A stretch of 50,005 nucleotides of DNA from an uncultured Dehalococcoidia bacterium (GCA_903844845.1 CAIMVG010000025.1:1-50005), one strand, 5' to 3'. Shown: positions 26,934 to 33,474, numbered from the stretch's first letter. A program made the numbers and translations. Notes: a model not told the origin generated them from the letters alone.

Positions 26934-26959
26934 ACCCTCGGGAAATCCCCGGGGGTTTT
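26934..26959 (+). terminator. rho-independent terminator
   Basis: A 9-bp stem (ACCCTCGGG / CCCGGGGGT) with a five-base loop, followed by TTTTC. It lies 94 bases after the small ribbon-helix-helix gene. The rest of the 340-base gap to 27182 holds no gene I can support, only a TATAAC-like -10 near 27083. Confidence 0.6.
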
Positions 26960-27181
26960 CTCGTTTAGGAGCAAAACCCATACCGGTAATTTTACTGCCA
27001 ACTAAATAAATGCTATAACTAAAAGCGCGCGAGATCTCCAGAGAGACACAGGTCACAGCTTTAATACCCTGTAAATTGTATTATAACGATATAGAAGTGG
27101 AGACTCCTAAGTACCAGATTTATGCCAACAAGATAATGAGGTTCGTCTCGTCCTCGAAAAAGGAAAGCCGTTTAAAAGAAA

Positions 27182-27901
27182 ATGACAGATGATGAAAAAA
27201 CCCGAAAGCAGGGGATTTCCAGAAGGGAATTCCTTAAAGATGCAGGGCTAGTAGTCGGCGGGGCGACGATCGGCTCCGCAGCTTTTCTGTCGTCCTGCAA
27301 AACTGCGGTCAACCCCGATAAAACTGTCACTCTATCGACAGTGACGACTCCGGCAAATAGGTTCATCGATCCAATCGACGGCACAGAATGGCCGACTCTG
27401 GGTGATCTGCAGGCACATTTCGCCGAAACGCATCCTTACGCCGGAGACATCAACCTGGTCACCTTGGATATCAACGGCGTAGATTACACCTTGCAGGTGG
27501 AAGCTACGGACACCCTGGCTAACGTTCTCCGCGATAAACTGGGCCTTTTCGGAACCAAGGTCGCCTGTGACATGGGCCAGTGCGGTACCTGTACCGTTCT
27601 AATGGACGATATTGCTACCTTTTCATGCCTTAATCTGGCCATCGAATGCGGCGGCAAAAAGATCACCACTATCGAAGGACTTTCCGATGGAACGATCCTA
27701 AGCCCCATCCAGCAAAAGTTCTACGACAATGACGCCTTCCAGTGCGGGTATTGCACGGGGGGATTCATCATGGCAGGGTTGAGCCTGTTAAAGGTCAATC
27801 CAAAGCCCAGCGCCGACGAGGTTCGCCTTGCCATTTCCGGACATATGTGTATTTGCGGCAACTACAAGAAAGTCGTTGATGCAATTACCGGAGGCGTGTA
27901 A
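27182..27901 (+). CDS. Tat-exported (2Fe-2S) protein, xanthine dehydrogenase small-subunit type
   Basis: Electron-transfer subunit of 239 aa. A twin-arginine signal (SRREFLKD, residues 12-19, then a hydrophobic stretch ending SSCK) precedes a linker and the two [2Fe-2S] domains of the CoxS/XdhC-type small subunit. The plant-type site has Cys129, 134, 137 and 149 (CDMGQCGTC...FSC). The second site has Cys188, 191, 223 and 225 (CGYC...CIC). Such subunits normally pair with a molybdopterin large subunit. None is encoded in this window: a terminator follows, then a disrupted tRNA site. The linker (residues 60-100) is longer than in cytoplasmic homologues. It may be co-exported with a partner encoded elsewhere, or be an orphan. 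Confidence 0.93.
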   Translation: MTDDEKTRKQGISRREFLKDAGLVVGGATIGSAAFLSSCKTAVNPDKTVTLSTVTTPANRFIDPIDGTEWPTLGDLQAHFAETHPYAGDINLVTLDINGVDYTLQVEATDTLANVLRDKLGLFGTKVACDMGQCGTCTVLMDDIATFSCLNLAIECGGKKITTIEGLSDGTILSPIQQKFYDNDAFQCGYCTGGFIMAGLSLLKVNPKPSADEVRLAISGHMCICGNYKKVVDAITGGV

Positions 27902-27950
27902 CAGATTCCTTCCCTATACCAAAGTATATAAGCCAATTTAAGAGAAACGA

Positions 27951-27977
27951 AAAAAGCCCCCAAATAGGGGGCTTTTT
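27951..27977 (+). terminator. rho-independent terminator
   Basis: An 11-bp stem AAAAAGCCCCC / GGGGGCTTTTT with loop AAATA and its own U-run, 49 bases after the (2Fe-2S) gene stop. A near-perfect intrinsic terminator that also works in reverse. Confidence 0.9.
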
Positions 27978-27995
27978 GGCTTTGAGATTAGTGAT

Positions 27996-28012
27996 TGGTA
28001 GCGCATACGGGA
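27996..28012 (-). repeat. displaced tRNA-Glu 3' end with CCA (left attachment site)
   Basis: Read on the minus strand this is the last part of the T-stem, the acceptor strand ATGCGCT, discriminator A and CCA. Positions 27998-28012 are identical over 15 bases to 31094-31108 in the intact tRNA-Glu, in the same orientation. This copy has an encoded CCA and the intact gene does not, as expected if an element recombined into the original tRNA 3' end and supplied a new one. Confidence 0.75.
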
Positions 28013-28042
28013 CGCATGACTAGGCACGATAACCGCCCCTAA

Positions 28043-28537
28043 CAGGCGTCAAATAGCTCGCCTGCGTTAAATGTGCACTCTCAATTCCACGCCTGGGATA
28101 ATAGCTACGTCTTTACCGAGCCCAAGAGTGAACACAGCCGGCGCGCCATAGCCCTTTCACCCTCCGTCATCAATCTCCTGAAGCGAGCCAAGGAAAGGCG
28201 GAAGCTGGACTTGATCGACTATGGTTTGCCCTTCTCTGAAGACAGTGGGGTATTCACCAGCATTGACGGGAAGCCCTTCCGGCCCAACACCATCACCCGG
28301 GCCTGGCATGACGCTGCCAAACACGCCGGGGTGAAAGATATCCGGCTGCATGACGCCCGGCATACCCACGCCTCGATCATGCTGAAAAGGGGAATACATC
28401 CCAAGATAGTCCAAGAAAGGCTGGGCCATTCCAGCATCCAGATGACTCTAGATACCTACAGCCATGTGGCCCCGGGCCTGCAGCAAAAAGCTGCGGAAGC
28501 CTTTGAGACGGCGTTAAATCCGGTGGTGGTGGTCTGA
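28043..28537 (+). pseudogene. truncated tyrosine recombinase/integrase (C-terminal catalytic part)
   Basis: Frame open from 28043; the first usable start is GTG 28073 (154 aa). It carries the second half of a phage-integrase catalytic domain: beta-hairpin Lys in FTEPKSEHSRRAI, the HDARH box, LGHSS and the nucleophile Tyr in LDTYSHV. The N-terminal DNA-binding domain and the catalytic region with the first active-site Arg are missing. The homology begins abruptly after a TAA at 28040. That makes it a remnant that could not catalyse recombination alone. It lies 31 bases inside the left tRNA repeat, as expected for the integrase of the surrounding element. Confidence 0.88.
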
Positions 28538-28650
28538 TGGTTATCGAGCCCAGCTCATCCAAACTCGCCGATGTACTTCCCTTCTACGGGACGTTGCAAC
28601 CGCGATAACCATTTTTAAGATAACTTATTTAACTTGTGTCCGCATGGGAG

Positions 28651-28656
28651 TATCAT
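28651..28656 (+). promoter_or_regulatory. -10 box of a leaderless small gene
   Basis: TATCAT lies six bases before ATG 28663, with TTAACT (28629-28634) 16 bases upstream as a -35. No ribosome site is seen. Confidence 0.45.
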
Positions 28657-28662
28657 AGTTTT

Positions 28663-28950
28663 ATGATAAATACGAACAATATTCATCGAGTGATAACACA
28701 GATAATAGGATACCTAGCGATAGCTTCGCTGATTGGTGCACTTTACTGTTTTCTCCTTCTTATGGACAAAAGCCCTTGGCCTGCTGTGTCGGTGATATTA
28801 CTTGGTGTAGGTTCGACGCTTAGCGTGGTTGGGTTTACTCGAACTGGTGGAAATAGAGGGCCAGCCATATTTGCTCTAATACTAGCTGTTCCGATGCTGG
28901 CTAGTTTTATTTTACTTTCGGTACCAGTGCTTCTCAGACACCTCGGATAG
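28663..28950 (+). CDS. small membrane protein
   Basis: Protein of 95 aa with three predicted membrane helices (about residues 12-34, 40-58 and 67-90) separated by short polar turns (LMDKSPWP, FTRTGGNRG). No family is recognised. It appears leaderless, with TATCAT ending six bases before ATG 28663. It lies inside the putative tRNA-Glu element, between the recombinase remnant and the sigma factor, 143 bases before the latter. Confidence 0.65.
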   Translation: MINTNNIHRVITQIIGYLAIASLIGALYCFLLLMDKSPWPAVSVILLGVGSTLSVVGFTRTGGNRGPAIFALILAVPMLASFILLSVPVLLRHLG

Positions 28951-29080
28951 CCTACCGCTTCATAGAATGGCAGCCATACCTATTTGTCCCCAATAGCCCA
29001 TTAACCCTTTCCCCTCTCCGTCCAACTCATTACCTTTAATATTGTTCTGTGAGTGCAACCTTTTTGCCCTTCGCCGGTTA

Positions 29081-29086
29081 TATAAT
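29081..29086 (+). promoter_or_regulatory. -10 box of the leaderless sigma-factor gene
   Basis: Perfect TATAAT ending seven bases before ATG 29094. No good TTGACA-like -35 is present at 16-18 bases, so an alternative holoenzyme, perhaps the sigma factor itself, may recognise this promoter. Confidence 0.55.
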
Positions 29087-29093
29087 AGCTTTG

Positions 29094-29669
29094 ATGGAAT
29101 TAGAACAGGAACGGCAACTTGTAGAGCGGGCAAAATCCGACCCTCTGGCTTTCGGCATTCTCTACGAAGAATACTTCAACCAGATATTCGGTTATGTTTT
29201 ACGCCGGACAGCTGACTTGTCCATTTCGCAGGACGTTACTGCCGAAGTCTTCTTTAAAGCGTTGAGAAACATCAAATCTTTCCACTGGCGGGGTATTCCT
29301 TTTTCAGACTGGCTATATCGCATAACCATTCATGAAATAGCCAATGTTTATTCCCATAATGGGCATGACCGTATCCTGACGGAAGAAATTAAAATTGCAT
29401 CCGCGCTTTTTGATCAAACGGTTGAAGATGAGGCTGAGGAAGCTCAAGCCAACCTTGAAAAAGAGGCAGAATTTATAATCATCAAGAATTGTATTAATGA
29501 ACTTCCCCCCAAATACCGCGAAGTAATAACCCTGCGCTTTTTCGAAAAGAAGCAGTTGAATGAGATTGCCAGGATACTCGGCAAAAAAGACGGCACAGTT
29601 AAATCTCTGTTGCATCGTGGGCTCGAAAAGCTCCGCGTTAAAATGCAAGATAAAGGTGCAACCTTTTAG
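29094..29669 (+). CDS. ECF-type RNA polymerase sigma factor
   Basis: Sigma-70 family factor of 191 aa. Region 2 is FGILYEEYFNQIFGYVLRR to FKALRNIKSFHW, followed by a variable acidic linker (about residues 105-125). Region 4 is IKNCINELPPKYREVITLRF then LNEIARILGKKDGTVKSLLHRGLEKLR, a helix-turn-helix for -35 contact. There is no region 1 or 3, hence ECF class. ATG 29094 is chosen because TATAAT ends seven bases upstream and the frame upstream is not sigma-like. The membrane-protein gene 37 bases downstream is its likely anti-sigma partner. Both lie inside the putative integrated element. Confidence 0.92.
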   Translation: MELEQERQLVERAKSDPLAFGILYEEYFNQIFGYVLRRTADLSISQDVTAEVFFKALRNIKSFHWRGIPFSDWLYRITIHEIANVYSHNGHDRILTEEIKIASALFDQTVEDEAEEAQANLEKEAEFIIIKNCINELPPKYREVITLRFFEKKQLNEIARILGKKDGTVKSLLHRGLEKLRVKMQDKGATF

Positions 29670-29706
29670 AGGATTGGCGGTTCTATCAATACAGGGAGGC
29701 TGAAAT

Positions 29707-30498
29707 ATGGAAGAAGATAAGTTAACCGAAAAGCTATCCAGTATAGAACTACCGGAGGTTGAATCCCTAGCCTTTCGCCGGAATTTGCACCAGGCGTTGC
29801 TTAATCACGCCCAGGCACCGGAGTTTAAGCAACCTGGCAGGCTTAGCCTCAAATTGGAATCTATGTCTTCGGGTTTCCGTAATTATTTCATCGTGCCCAA
29901 GCCAGCATGGCAGATGGTGTTGCTGGGTGGCCTCATCACCTGCGTTCTTGGCACGTCGATTGGCGTCCCGGTATATGCGAAACAGATTGAACAAAACAGA
30001 AACGCGACGACGCCGGTATATGTATTTTCGTTCCCGCCCACTGAAAGCGGCCTCACCCTTGACCAGTTGAAACAAAAGATGGGGCGCCTGTGGATCCCGG
30101 GATACATTCCGCCGGGATACGTCTTTAAATCCGCCAGCGCTACTGTAGGGTATGATGCCTTCATACAATATCAATTCAAGAATTCATCCTTTTTAAATAT
30201 ATCCGAAACACCCCGGCCACCTATCGGCGGGAAGCCTTCTTATCCTGAGGACAAAATGGAAGCTGTAACGGTAAATGGGTACAGCGGTTATCTTGTGCAC
30301 GGCGGATGGTTAAGCGTCGTTCAATCTGGCGCTACCTTGCCTCCGGTGCCTGATACTAAGAATGCTGTTTGGAATGATACCTGGATGGCCCAACTATGGC
30401 TCAACATAGATGGTTGGGGTGTTAACTTCCTAGTTACTGGAACCGGGTGGACCGACGAGATGCTGATTCAGATAGCCAGTTCTCTGTATGAATATTAG
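29707..30498 (+). CDS. single-pass membrane protein, likely anti-sigma partner (DUF4367-like)
   Basis: Protein of 263 aa. A cytoplasmic N-terminal segment of about 65 residues (KLSSIELPEVESLAFRRNL) precedes one membrane helix at about 70-93 (MVLLGGLITCVLGTSIGVPVYA). An external domain follows with the DUF4367-type pattern: LWIPGYIPPGYVFKSA, then VNGYSGYLVHGGW and a final IASSLYEY. DUF4367 domains often follow ECF sigma factors as sensors or anti-sigma proteins. No zinc-binding anti-sigma motif is seen in the N-terminus. A ribosome site CAGGGAGG precedes ATG 29707. The anti-sigma role is inferred from topology and position. Confidence 0.82.
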   Translation: MEEDKLTEKLSSIELPEVESLAFRRNLHQALLNHAQAPEFKQPGRLSLKLESMSSGFRNYFIVPKPAWQMVLLGGLITCVLGTSIGVPVYAKQIEQNRNATTPVYVFSFPPTESGLTLDQLKQKMGRLWIPGYIPPGYVFKSASATVGYDAFIQYQFKNSSFLNISETPRPPIGGKPSYPEDKMEAVTVNGYSGYLVHGGWLSVVQSGATLPPVPDTKNAVWNDTWMAQLWLNIDGWGVNFLVTGTGWTDEMLIQIASSLYEY

Positions 30499-30601
30499 GC
30501 TTCAACGAGCAATACGATTACCCAACATATCATCAATAGGAGACAGGAACGCATTAAAACGTAAGGATGGAATGGTACCCCAATGTTTGTTGCTACTTTA
30601 A

Positions 30602-30937
30602 TCAGCCAAATTCAGAAGCCAGAGTGACATCGGCTCCATCGATGTAAAACGGGCTGTCCACGAAGGCACCACGGCTCTGAGTACAAACAAGATACCAATC
30701 CTTCTTTTCAAAGATTGCTACAACTATCTCGCCACCTTCACCCAGCCGCTTGCCAACTGCGATTTCACTTTTACCAACGTTGACGGCGCCGTGATGCTCC
30801 GTTTCAAGTTTGTATATTCTGCGGTCGGTAATGGCAAAGCCGGTGGTAGACTGGACGTAATCCCGGAGGCTTGTGTAAAGCTCTTCCTGGCGCTGTTTAC
30901 TTTGCAAAGGGATAAATAAACGTGGTGGGTTATCCAT
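30602..30937 (-). CDS. uncharacterised protein
   Basis: Soluble protein of 111 aa, no family recognised. It has a mixed alpha/beta look, with segments RQEELYTSLRDYVQSTTGFAI, DRRIYKLETEHHG and VVAIFEKKDWYLVCTQSRG. The KDWYLVCTQSRG stretch could be a strand-turn-strand. The ribosome site upstream of ATG 30937 is weak. It lies on the strand opposite the sigma gene pair, the last gene before the intact tRNA-Glu. The 157 bases between it and the tRNA hold two GTTATCG motifs. Confidence 0.6.
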   Translation of the reverse strand: MDNPPRLFIPLQSKQRQEELYTSLRDYVQSTTGFAITDRRIYKLETEHHGAVNVGKSEIAVGKRLGEGGEIVVAIFEKKDWYLVCTQSRGAFVDSPFYIDGADVTLASEFG

Positions 30938-31031
30938 TTTTTTTGAGCCCCGAATTTATCTTATCCGTGCCTGCAAACTATGTCAAAATAGTAACGGCCG
31001 CGGGCAATTCGTGCCTAAAATCAACCCACGC

Positions 31032-31049
31032 GTTATCGTTCCGTTATCG
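31032..31049 (+). repeat. tandem GTTATCG motifs near the right attachment site
   Basis: GTTATCG at 31032-31038 and again at 31043-31049, spaced 11 bases start to start, 45-62 bases inside the right att repeat. The same motif, inverted, lies 15 bases inside the left repeat at 28027-28033, and as an inverted pair at 28540 and 28603. The arrangement resembles integrase arm-type sites. Confidence 0.4.
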
Positions 31050-31094
31050 TTTTTAGGTTATGTAAAGGTTTTTGTGGCTAAAAATGGGGTAGAG

Positions 31095-31168
31095 TAGCGC
31101 ATACGGGATTCGAACCCGTGGTCTCGTCCTTGAGAGGGACGCGTCCTAGGCCTCTAGACGAATGCGCC
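31095..31168 (-). tRNA. tRNA-Glu (anticodon CTC)
   Basis: Full cloverleaf on the minus strand: acceptor GGCGCAT/ATGCGCT, D-arm GTC...GAC, anticodon stem CGTCC/GGACG with loop CTCTCAA (anticodon CTC), and T-arm ACGGG/CCCGT with TTCGAAT. Reads codon GAG. Unlike tRNA-Gln and tRNA-Thr in this window, no CCA is encoded; the bases after discriminator A are CTC. Its last 15 bases recur at 27998-28012. Confidence 0.95.
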
Positions 31169-31260
31169 AGAAACGACTTAATTATCTCTTGAAACGGGAG
31201 TTGAAGTCAAGAACCAACAGGAAAAAGGCAAACCCTAAAGCGAAAACAGTGGAGAGAAAC

Positions 31261-31971
31261 CTATTCCTGAACGGCGCCCGAATCGTGCTGGATGATATAC
31301 CCCGATTTGGGTATGGTGCGAATCAGTATAGGACTCTCGGGATTTTTTTCGAGCTTGCCGCGCAATCGGCTTATCCAGGTCCTCAGCAGTTGGACATCAC
31401 CCTGATATTCAGAACCCCAGACCCGGCTCAGCAACTCTTCATAAGTCATAAATCGCCCTGAGCTCTGCACAAGTTCGGTCAGCAACAGCCACTCTATGCG
31501 GGTAAGATATTTTTCCTCACCCGCGACAGTGACGATATGTTGTTTGAAATCGATGTTTACATCGCCGTGAACAAACAGTTCAAGGGTCTTGCGTTTGTCC
31601 TGCGGTTCGATGCGGCGCCGCACGGCTTCAATCCGGGCAACCAGTTCATCAGGATTGAAAGGTTTGGAAAGATAATCGTCCGCACCCAACTTGAGACCGC
31701 GGATCTTTTCGTCGTCTTCGCCACGGGCCGTCAGCATGATAACAGGGGTAGTTGCAAAGGTGCGCAACTCGCGCATGGCTTCAAGGCCGTCCATCTGAGG
31801 CATCACGAGATCAAGAATTACGAGATCGGGGTTCTTAGAACGGACCTGGTCGAGTGCCTAGATCCCGTTCGCCGCAGTGCAGACATCATACCCGGCAGAC
31901 TTAAGACGTACGTTTAAAAAATTGATAATACGCTCGTCGTCATCGGCTACAAGGATACTAAAACGTTTCAT
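31261..31971 (-). pseudogene. OmpR-family response regulator with in-frame amber codon
   Basis: Reading from ATG 31971 gives a receiver domain (FSILVADDDERIINFL, phospho-acceptor Asp in LVILDLVMPQMDG, Lys in SKPFNPDEL) and an OmpR-type winged helix (RIEWLLLTELVQ, TIPKSGYII). It would be 236 codons, but codon 38 (31858-31860) is TAG, in NGI-stop-ALDQV, where related proteins usually have Glu (GAG). One base change would restore it. Without readthrough the product lacks the acidic pocket. An internal start at 31806 gives a fragment without the phosphorylated Asp. No histidine kinase is nearby. It could be a real nonsense mutation, suppression or an assembly error. Confidence 0.9.
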
Positions 31972-32038
31972 ACTCTATCTGCAAGACATTTCGTATGATA
32001 ATGCCAACCCGGACGAGTGTCAATATAGATAATGGGGT

Positions 32039-32112
32039 TGGCTGGGGAAGAAGGATTCGAACCCTCGCCGGCGGAGCCAGAGTCCGCTGTCCTACCACTA
32101 GACGATTCCCCA
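32039..32112 (-). tRNA. tRNA-Gln (anticodon CTG)
   Basis: Cloverleaf on the minus strand: acceptor TGGGGAA/TTCCCCA, D-arm with AGTGGTAGG, anticodon stem GCGGA/TCCGC with loop CTCTGGC (anticodon CTG), T-arm GAGGG/CCTTC with TTCGAAT. Discriminator G is followed by an encoded CCA (32039-32041). Reads codon CAG. Confidence 0.95.
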
Positions 32113-32246
32113 GCGCAAAGAGAATTATAGCATCTAGTCTGTAAGTGAGCAATCAGCATTGGAAGGGGGACCGAGTCCGAATAAACGTGTTCAGAATCGT
32201 TCTAAGGGATGTATTCACACGCGAAAGTCGCGTGATCTAATATTGT

Positions 32247-32275
32247 TTGACACGGGTTCTTCAAGAGTCTATTTT
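32247..32275 (+). promoter_or_regulatory. promoter of rnc
   Basis: TTGACA (32247-32252), a 17-base spacer and TATTTT (32270-32275). Transcription from here starts near 32282, just before the GAGAGGTG ribosome site and the TTG start. This excludes the longer reading from ATG 32159. Confidence 0.65.
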
Positions 32276-32296
32276 ATCTATCGAGAGGTGTTTATC

Positions 32297-32974
32297 TTGA
32301 TCGACCTGGAAACTTTTCAATCGAATATCGGCTTCCGCTGGAAAAACATCTCCATCCTCGAAGAAGCCCTGACCCACAGTTCTTATGTCAACGAGAACGC
32401 GCATATCGCCTCCAATGAGCGTATGGAGTTTCTGGGTGATGCGCTGCTGGGCCTTGTACTGGCAAACAAATTGTATCTTGAGTACCCGGATCTAGACGAA
32501 GGGGAACTTACCCGTCGGCGCTCGCTGCTTGTGCGGGGCAGTACACTGGCCTCGGTTGCCCGCTCAATCGGGTTGGGAGACGCCTTGTTCCTGGGCAAGG
32601 GGGAGGAAAAAAGCGGGGGGCGCTCCAAAGCTACTAACCTCGCAGGCGCCATGGAAGCCCTTGTGGCAGCTGCTTTCCTCGACCAGGGTTGGGACCCTGC
32701 GCATGATTTCGTCCTCCGTGTACTGGAACCTGAGATAGAGAAACAGCGCAGGGAACTGGATACTGATTATAAATCGCAATTCCAGCTGGAAGCCCAGTCG
32801 CGATTTAAGGCAACCCCGGGTTACCGGATCATCGATGCTGTCGGGCCCGACCATGACAGGCGCTTTACAGCCGAGGTATTCGTGAATGACGAGATCATAG
32901 CCCAAGGCTGCGGCCGGAGCAAAAAACTGGCCGAAGCTGACGCTGCGAGGATGGCCCTTATAAAGCTTATCTGA
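32297..32974 (+). CDS. rnc: ribonuclease III
   Basis: Double-strand-specific endoribonuclease for rRNA and mRNA processing, 225 aa. The catalytic domain has the signature NERMEFLGDALLGLV with the metal-binding Glu/Asp residues, plus YPDLDEGELTRRRS and the second acidic site in NLAGAMEALVAAAFLDQG. The C-terminal dsRNA-binding domain (about residues 150-225) begins DYKSQFQLEAQS and ends GCGRSKKLAEADAARMAL. I chose TTG 32297 because GAGAGGTG lies seven bases upstream and the promoter at 32247 rules out the earlier ATG. A small lysine-rich gene and an acylphosphatase follow. Confidence 0.95.
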   Translation: MIDLETFQSNIGFRWKNISILEEALTHSSYVNENAHIASNERMEFLGDALLGLVLANKLYLEYPDLDEGELTRRRSLLVRGSTLASVARSIGLGDALFLGKGEEKSGGRSKATNLAGAMEALVAAAFLDQGWDPAHDFVLRVLEPEIEKQRRELDTDYKSQFQLEAQSRFKATPGYRIIDAVGPDHDRRFTAEVFVNDEIIAQGCGRSKKLAEADAARMALIKLI

Positions 32975-33032
32975 ATCTTTACAGACTTAATCCCCCTTTG
33001 CTAAACTGAATGAAGGAATTTAGGAGGTTATA

Positions 33033-33173
33033 ATGGGCAGTCATGAAATGTACCGCAAGGAAAACAAGAAACCTAAAAAAGACGCGAAGAAACAATCTAT
33101 CAACGAGATCGTCGCGCCTCCCGCTGTTGAAGTGCAGGTAGTGCGGAAAAAGCGCAAGGAAACTGAGATTTAG
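33033..33173 (+). CDS. 46-aa lysine-rich protein
   Basis: Short gene with an excellent ribosome site (TAGGAGG, 33021-33027) before ATG 33033. The product is very basic: RKENKKPKKDAKKQ near the start and VRKKRKETEI at the end, around a central VAPPAVEVQV. It is probably disordered and may bind nucleic acid. It lies 58 bases after rnc and 12 bases before the acylphosphatase start, so the three may be one transcript. No family is recognised. Confidence 0.7.
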   Translation: MGSHEMYRKENKKPKKDAKKQSINEIVAPPAVEVQVVRKKRKETEI

Positions 33174-33185
33174 ACATCCGCAAAC

Positions 33186-33471
33186 ATGGGGGAAAACGCA
33201 ACCCTAAGTATCATCGTTACGGGCCTTGTTCAGGGCGTCGGGTTCCGTGATTTTACACGGCGCAATGCTTCCGGCCTCGGCCTCGCGGGTTGGGCCCGCA
33301 ATCTACCTGGAGGGCAGGGAGTCGAGATAAACGCAGAAGGGGACCGAACCCGGCTGGAGGCCTTTCTCGAGTTAGTAAAAAAAAGGGCCGCCCGGGGCTT
33401 CGGTTGAAAAAGCCGCCGTAACCTGGAACAAATACCCGGCAAGATATCACGATTTCAAGATAGTGTACTGA
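33186..33471 (+). pseudogene. acyP: acylphosphatase with frameshift in a poly-A run
   Basis: The first 65 or so residues match acylphosphatase: VTGLVQGVGFRDFTRR with the catalytic Arg, then GLAGWARNLPGGQGVEI with the catalytic Asn, and AEGDRTRLEAFLELVKK. After GTA and eight As the frame reads RAARGFG and stops at 33407. With seven As it would continue GPPGASVEKAAVTWNKYP to FKIVY and TGA at 33471, the normal acylphosphatase end. The extra A is thus a one-base insertion in the genome, an assembly error, or a slippage site. The catalytic residues lie before the break. A terminator follows 4 bases later. Confidence 0.88.
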
Positions 33472-33474
33472 ATG

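Larger units (their letters stand above)
27998..31108. mobile_element. putative decayed integrative element at tRNA-Glu
   Basis: A 3.1-kb segment bounded by 15-bp direct repeats of a tRNA-Glu 3' end. It contains a truncated tyrosine recombinase just inside the left repeat and GTTATCG/CGATAAC motifs inside both ends (28027, 31032, 31043, plus 28540 and 28603). The cargo is a small membrane protein, an ECF sigma factor, its membrane partner and one minus-strand hypothetical gene. The recombinase lacks its N-terminal part, so the element is probably fixed. Boundaries come from the repeats and the missing CCA of the intact tRNA. Mobility and origin are inference. Confidence 0.65.

Noticed and set aside
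31858-31860. TAG read as pyrrolysine
   Set aside because: The codon is at a variable surface position in a response regulator, not in a methylamine methyltransferase; no Pyl genes are seen.
32159-32296. longer N-terminus for RNase III
   Set aside because: It lies upstream of the predicted transcription start and does not resemble the RNase III N-terminus.
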